Of a DNA stretch of 7,899 nucleotides, positions 6,407 through 7,899 are shown piece after piece. The stretch is from Candidatus Liptonbacteria bacterium RIFOXYD1_FULL_36_11. GTDB taxonomy: Bacteria; Patescibacteriota; Minisyncoccia; UBA6257; XYB1-36-10. Below the pieces are notes generated by a model. The model was not told the DNA's origin. It did not search any database and saw only the letters and a list, made by a program, of their open reading frames with translations. The first letter of the stretch is position 1. Every line of letters begins with the position of its first letter. The position numbers and the translations under genes were made by a program. The stretch lies in assembly GCA_001821375.1 (NCBI GenBank), contig MHLG01000016.1, forward strand, positions 1 through 7,899, in the 5' to 3' direction.

Positions 6407-6412
6407 ATTATA
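6407..6412 (-). promoter_or_regulatory. -10-like TATAAT just upstream of hsp20
   Basis: An exact TATAAT, read leftward, ends 9 nt before the hsp20 ATG (6397). If used, transcription would begin within about three bases of the ATG. No good -35 hexamer is visible at 16-18 nt. No SD precedes the ATG. The gene could instead be read from the upstream PrsW-like gene, 35 nt away. Confidence 0.35.
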
Positions 6413-6432
6413 ACGCAAAAATTTTAAAATTG

Positions 6433-7125
6433 TTATTCTGTAGTTTTTGCTTTTTTAAGAGAATCAAGTTTTTCAAATTCGCCAAGAACAATAAAGCCAA
6501 CGATTAAAAGAAGCATTGTTGGCAACATTACAGCTCCTTTTATCATTATAAGATAATTAAAAATCGTGTGCAATAAAGTGGCTAAAATAATACCTTCGGA
6601 AATAAAAAGAAACTGTTCATGAGCTTTAATGCCTTTCGCCCACCAATATCCCACTAAAGCAGAACTTAAGCTGTGAAGAAGATTGGCGCCAATAAAGCGT
6701 AAGGTGGCAGTATGGAAAGCAATGCCGATGTTGGCATAAGAATTGAATTGACCGAGAATGGCACCAATATTTTCCACGGCGGCAAAGCCTAAAGAAACCG
6801 TAATTATATAAACCATAACATCAATTGGCTCATCAAAAAATTTGCTTTTTCTAATAAACCAAAAAACGGCAAGGAATTTTAAAACTTCTTCTATTAAAGA
6901 AAAAGAAAAGAAATAAGGAGAAGAATATTCGGGAATTCCTATTTTTTTAAACCAGCTATCGGCAAGTACTTCAAAGTAAAAAGCTAAAAAAGTAAAAGCG
7001 GCACCGAGAAGAAAGGCAAAAATAATCATCTTTTTCGGTTCGGGGCGGCGGTAGTCTTCTTTTAGAAAAAAAAGAAGCCAGGCAAAACTGGGGAGAAGAG
7101 CAAGAAAAATAATAAACCCAGACAT
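6433..7125 (-). CDS. PrsW-like intramembrane protease (CAAX/PrsW superfamily)
   Basis: A 230-residue polytopic membrane protein with about seven hydrophobic segments. Its motifs match the PrsW (M82) family: SLIEEVLKF, giving the paired glutamates Glu79-Glu80 and Lys83; GFAAVENI with Glu118-Asn119; His151 in LLHSLSSALVGYWW; and His186 with Asn190 in LLHTIFNYL. These glutamates and histidines are the expected active-site residues of the superfamily. In Bacillus, PrsW performs site-1 cleavage of the anti-sigma factor RsiW; no sigma or anti-sigma gene is visible here, so the substrate is unknown. ATG 7125 lacks an SD but has TATAAT 7 nt upstream. The next gene downstream, 35 nt away, encodes a small heat-shock protein, which suggests a stress-related pair, though that is only inference. 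Confidence 0.85.
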   Translation of the reverse strand: MSGFIIFLALLPSFAWLLFFLKEDYRRPEPKKMIIFAFLLGAAFTFLAFYFEVLADSWFKKIGIPEYSSPYFFSFSLIEEVLKFLAVFWFIRKSKFFDEPIDVMVYIITVSLGFAAVENIGAILGQFNSYANIGIAFHTATLRFIGANLLHSLSSALVGYWWAKGIKAHEQFLFISEGIILATLLHTIFNYLIMIKGAVMLPTMLLLIVGFIVLGEFEKLDSLKKAKTTE

Positions 7126-7132
7126 TATGTAT

Positions 7133-7138
7133 ATTATA
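7133..7138 (-). promoter_or_regulatory. -10-like TATAAT just upstream of the PrsW-like gene
   Basis: Read leftward, TATAAT (7138-7133) ends 7 nt before ATG 7125, so a transcript from it would begin at or within a base or two of the ATG. The region lies right after the terminator of the upstream gene, so a promoter is needed here. The -35 position offers only TTCACC or TTTCAC, which is weak. Confidence 0.45.
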
Positions 7139-7160
7139 CAATAAGAATAATTTTCGGTGA

Positions 7161-7202
7161 AATAAAAAGCCCCCGACGTTTTTGAAATAAGAACGCGGGG
7201 GC
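7161..7202 (-). terminator. Strong rho-independent terminator after the 144-residue membrane protein gene
   Basis: Arms 7169-7180 (GCCCCCGACGTT) and 7192-7202 (AACGCGGGGGC) form an 11-pair GC-rich stem with one bulged A and an 11-nt loop. Read leftward the stem is followed by TTTTTATTTC. It begins 12 nt after the stop of the upstream gene and isolates that gene from the PrsW-like gene. Confidence 0.9.
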
Positions 7203-7214
7203 GCGAAAGAGGTT

Positions 7215-7649
7215 TTAGGTTGCGGAGTTTATTTTTTCCGCCGAGATGATCACCTTGTTTTTCACAAGGAAAAAATCCGGAGGTTCTTCTTTTGACTCTA
7301 AAAAAGTCTTCCGCTTTGTATTTTTATAAAAACCCAGCTCCTCCTTTATGAGGATAAGCCATTTTTCTTCATAAACTTTTTCTTTCCAAAGAACAGGGTA
7401 TATTTCCCCTTCTTTTAATTGTTCAATGGAAAGGATAACACCGGGCGCTTCCACAGCATATTTTGTTACGGGGCCGATATTGGAATAAAAAACAAAAGCA
7501 AATAATAAAACGGTAGCCCCAAATAAAATAATAAATCTTCCTCCGTCATCTTCATCTTTATTAAAAGAAAGAAAAAAAAGAACTAAGGCTACAAGACAAG
7601 AGAACGAAAAAGCGACAACTGTAAAGAAAACTATTAACTCTGGTGGCAT
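7215..7649 (-). CDS. Two-helix membrane protein of unknown function, 144 residues
   Basis: I do not recognise the family. The start is ATG 7649, because AGGAGG at 7661-7656 lies 6 nt upstream; a TTG nine codons earlier would translate the SD itself as Arg-Arg and is rejected. Two membrane segments (about 5-29 and 38-56) are joined by a short acidic turn, KDEDDGG, which suggests an exported turn with both termini in the cytosol. The remaining ~88 residues form a lysine- and glutamate-rich soluble tail with alternating hydrophobic strands (for example PGVILSIEQL, KWLILIKEELGFY and DFFLVKNKVIISAEKI), likely a small beta-rich fold. There is no obvious catalytic motif and no signal peptide. It has its own near-consensus promoter, a leader hairpin and a strong terminator, so it is a single-gene unit and probably well expressed. 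Confidence 0.8.
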   Translation of the reverse strand: MPPELIVFFTVVAFSFSCLVALVLFFLSFNKDEDDGGRFIILFGATVLLFAFVFYSNIGPVTKYAVEAPGVILSIEQLKEGEIYPVLWKEKVYEEKWLILIKEELGFYKNTKRKTFLESKEEPPDFFLVKNKVIISAEKINSAT

Positions 7650-7655
7650 TTTATT

Positions 7656-7661
7656 CCTCCT
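7656..7661 (-). promoter_or_regulatory. Consensus Shine-Dalgarno AGGAGG that fixes the start of the 144-residue gene
   Basis: AGGAGG read leftward, with a 6-nt spacer (AATAAA) before ATG 7649. It is one of only two clear Shine-Dalgarno sites in front of genes in this window, the other serving the 49-codon gene. Confidence 0.9.
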
Positions 7662-7674
7662 AAAAAAGTTTTTC

Positions 7675-7694
7675 AAAAAACCCTAAGGGGTTTT
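7675..7694 (-). promoter_or_regulatory. Terminator-like hairpin in the 5' leader (possible attenuator)
   Basis: Read leftward, AAAACCC (7694-7688... paired with 7683-7677) forms a seven-pair stem around a four-base loop, and the descending arm continues into a run of six T. It lies between the predicted start site (~7699) and the SD at 7661. With only three G-C pairs it would be a weak terminator. It could act as an attenuator or a 5'-stabilising stem, or serve the gene upstream of the promoter. Confidence 0.4.
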
Positions 7695-7705
7695 ATGCTG
7701 ATTTA

Positions 7706-7734
7706 TTTATAAGCGAAGGAGTGTTTTTTGTCAA
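7706..7734 (-). promoter_or_regulatory. Near-consensus sigma70-type promoter for the 144-residue gene
   Basis: Read leftward, an exact TTGACA (7734-7729) is followed after 17 nt by TATAAA (7711-7706), five of six matches to the -10 consensus. Initiation should fall near 7699, giving a leader of about 50 nt before ATG 7649. Confidence 0.85.
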
Positions 7735-7753
7735 TGGTTCGTGGTTATTTATT

Positions 7754-7899
7754 TTAAGTTGACCCTATTAAATAAAATTCTTTAGGTTTTAATTTGCGGA
7801 GCAAATTATTTAATATGGTGTCCAGGTTCAGATAGATATCCGCCACCTTAAGTTTGTAAAGTAATAACATCTTTTGTCGGCAGCCGACTAGTTTGCCGC
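7754..7899 (-). CDS. Possible C-terminal part of an unidentified gene, running off the window
   Basis: A leftward frame is open from the window edge to TAA at 7756-7754, 47 codons. It contains the protein-like stretch LKVADIYLNLDTILNNLL and ends LKPKEFYLIGST, which looks like an amphipathic helix with a polar tail. An internal ATG at 7870 would give 38 residues but lacks an SD; that ATG lies 5 nt after a perfect palindrome. Codons such as GCG, ATC, CTG and ACC are more GC-rich than elsewhere in the window. It ends 20 nt before the promoter of the next gene in the same direction. I cannot name a family. Another leftward frame is partly open here, and a repeat or mobile-element edge is a real alternative. 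Confidence 0.3.
   Translation of the reverse strand, partial: GKLVGCRQKMLLLYKLKVADIYLNLDTILNNLLRKLKPKEFYLIGST
7790..7808. repeat. Perfect 8-bp inverted repeat with 3-nt loop
   Basis: TAATTTGC (7790-7797) and GCAAATTA (7801-7808) flank GGA. It has no T-run typical of a terminator on either strand and lies inside the doubtful open frame at the right edge. Confidence 0.6.
7876..7888. repeat. Perfect palindrome GTCGGC-A-GCCGAC
   Basis: Six-base arms around a single central base at 7876-7888, GC-rich against an AT-rich background, 11 nt from the window end. It could be an operator, part of a repeat or a mobile-element end; nothing else in view decides. Confidence 0.55.

Noticed and set aside
7650..7676. 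TTG at 7676 as the start of the 144-residue protein
   Set aside because: It would translate the AGGAGG ribosome-binding site as Arg-Arg; ATG 7649 is placed correctly for that site.
1..7899. Alternative genetic code with TGA as glycine
   Set aside because: TGA cleanly ends hsp20 right after the expected C-terminal motif, and none of the conserved genes has an in-frame TGA.
1..7899. CRISPR array, complete insertion sequence, prophage or defence operon
   Set aside because: No regularly spaced repeats, transposase, integrase, phage or defence motifs were seen; only the right edge leaves a mobile element open as a possibility.

Overview
The window looks like chromosomal DNA of a small-genome, AT-rich bacterium, most likely a member of the Patescibacteria (Candidate Phyla Radiation). 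This is inferred from the A/T-heavy codon choice, lysine-rich proteins, tight mixed-strand packing, and the mix of compact housekeeping genes with small unrecognised proteins. The standard code fits: TGA ends the small heat-shock gene and no gene needs it as sense. No contig-level or taxonomic search could be run.

Layout, left to right. (1) Positions 1-2046 (+) hold nearly all of recG, cut at its 5' end by the window edge. (2) Positions 2074-2342 hold a self-contained small unit: a consensus sigma70-type promoter, a Shine-Dalgarno (SD), a 49-codon ORF and a two-way terminator. (3) Positions 2534-4383 (-) hold a DoxX-like four-helix membrane protein followed 8 nt later by a membrane family 2 glycosyltransferase. 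(4) Positions 4493-5766 (+) hold tRNA-Glu(TTC), then tyrS starting only 8 nt after the mature tRNA end, then a two-way terminator. (5) Positions 5825-7125 (-) hold a PrsW-like intramembrane protease gene and, 35 nt downstream, a small heat-shock protein with a long charged N-terminal extension. (6) Positions 7169-7734 (-) hold a second self-contained unit: near-consensus promoter, leader hairpin, strong SD, a 144-residue membrane protein of unknown family and a strong terminator. (7) Positions 7754-7899 (-) hold an open frame that runs off the right edge, with two palindromes.

RecG rescues stalled forks, tRNA-Glu and TyrRS serve translation, the sHsp and PrsW-like protease suggest protein and envelope stress handling, and the GT2/DoxX pair belongs to the membrane or envelope. 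I see no CRISPR array, complete insertion sequence or prophage gene, and no clear new multi-gene system. The most unusual signals are the tRNA-tyrS junction that could yield a nearly leaderless tyrS mRNA, the tRNA-Glu T-loop with C at position 55, the two small unrecognised genes with their own strong expression signals, a terminator-like hairpin in the leader of one of them, and the unexplained right edge.
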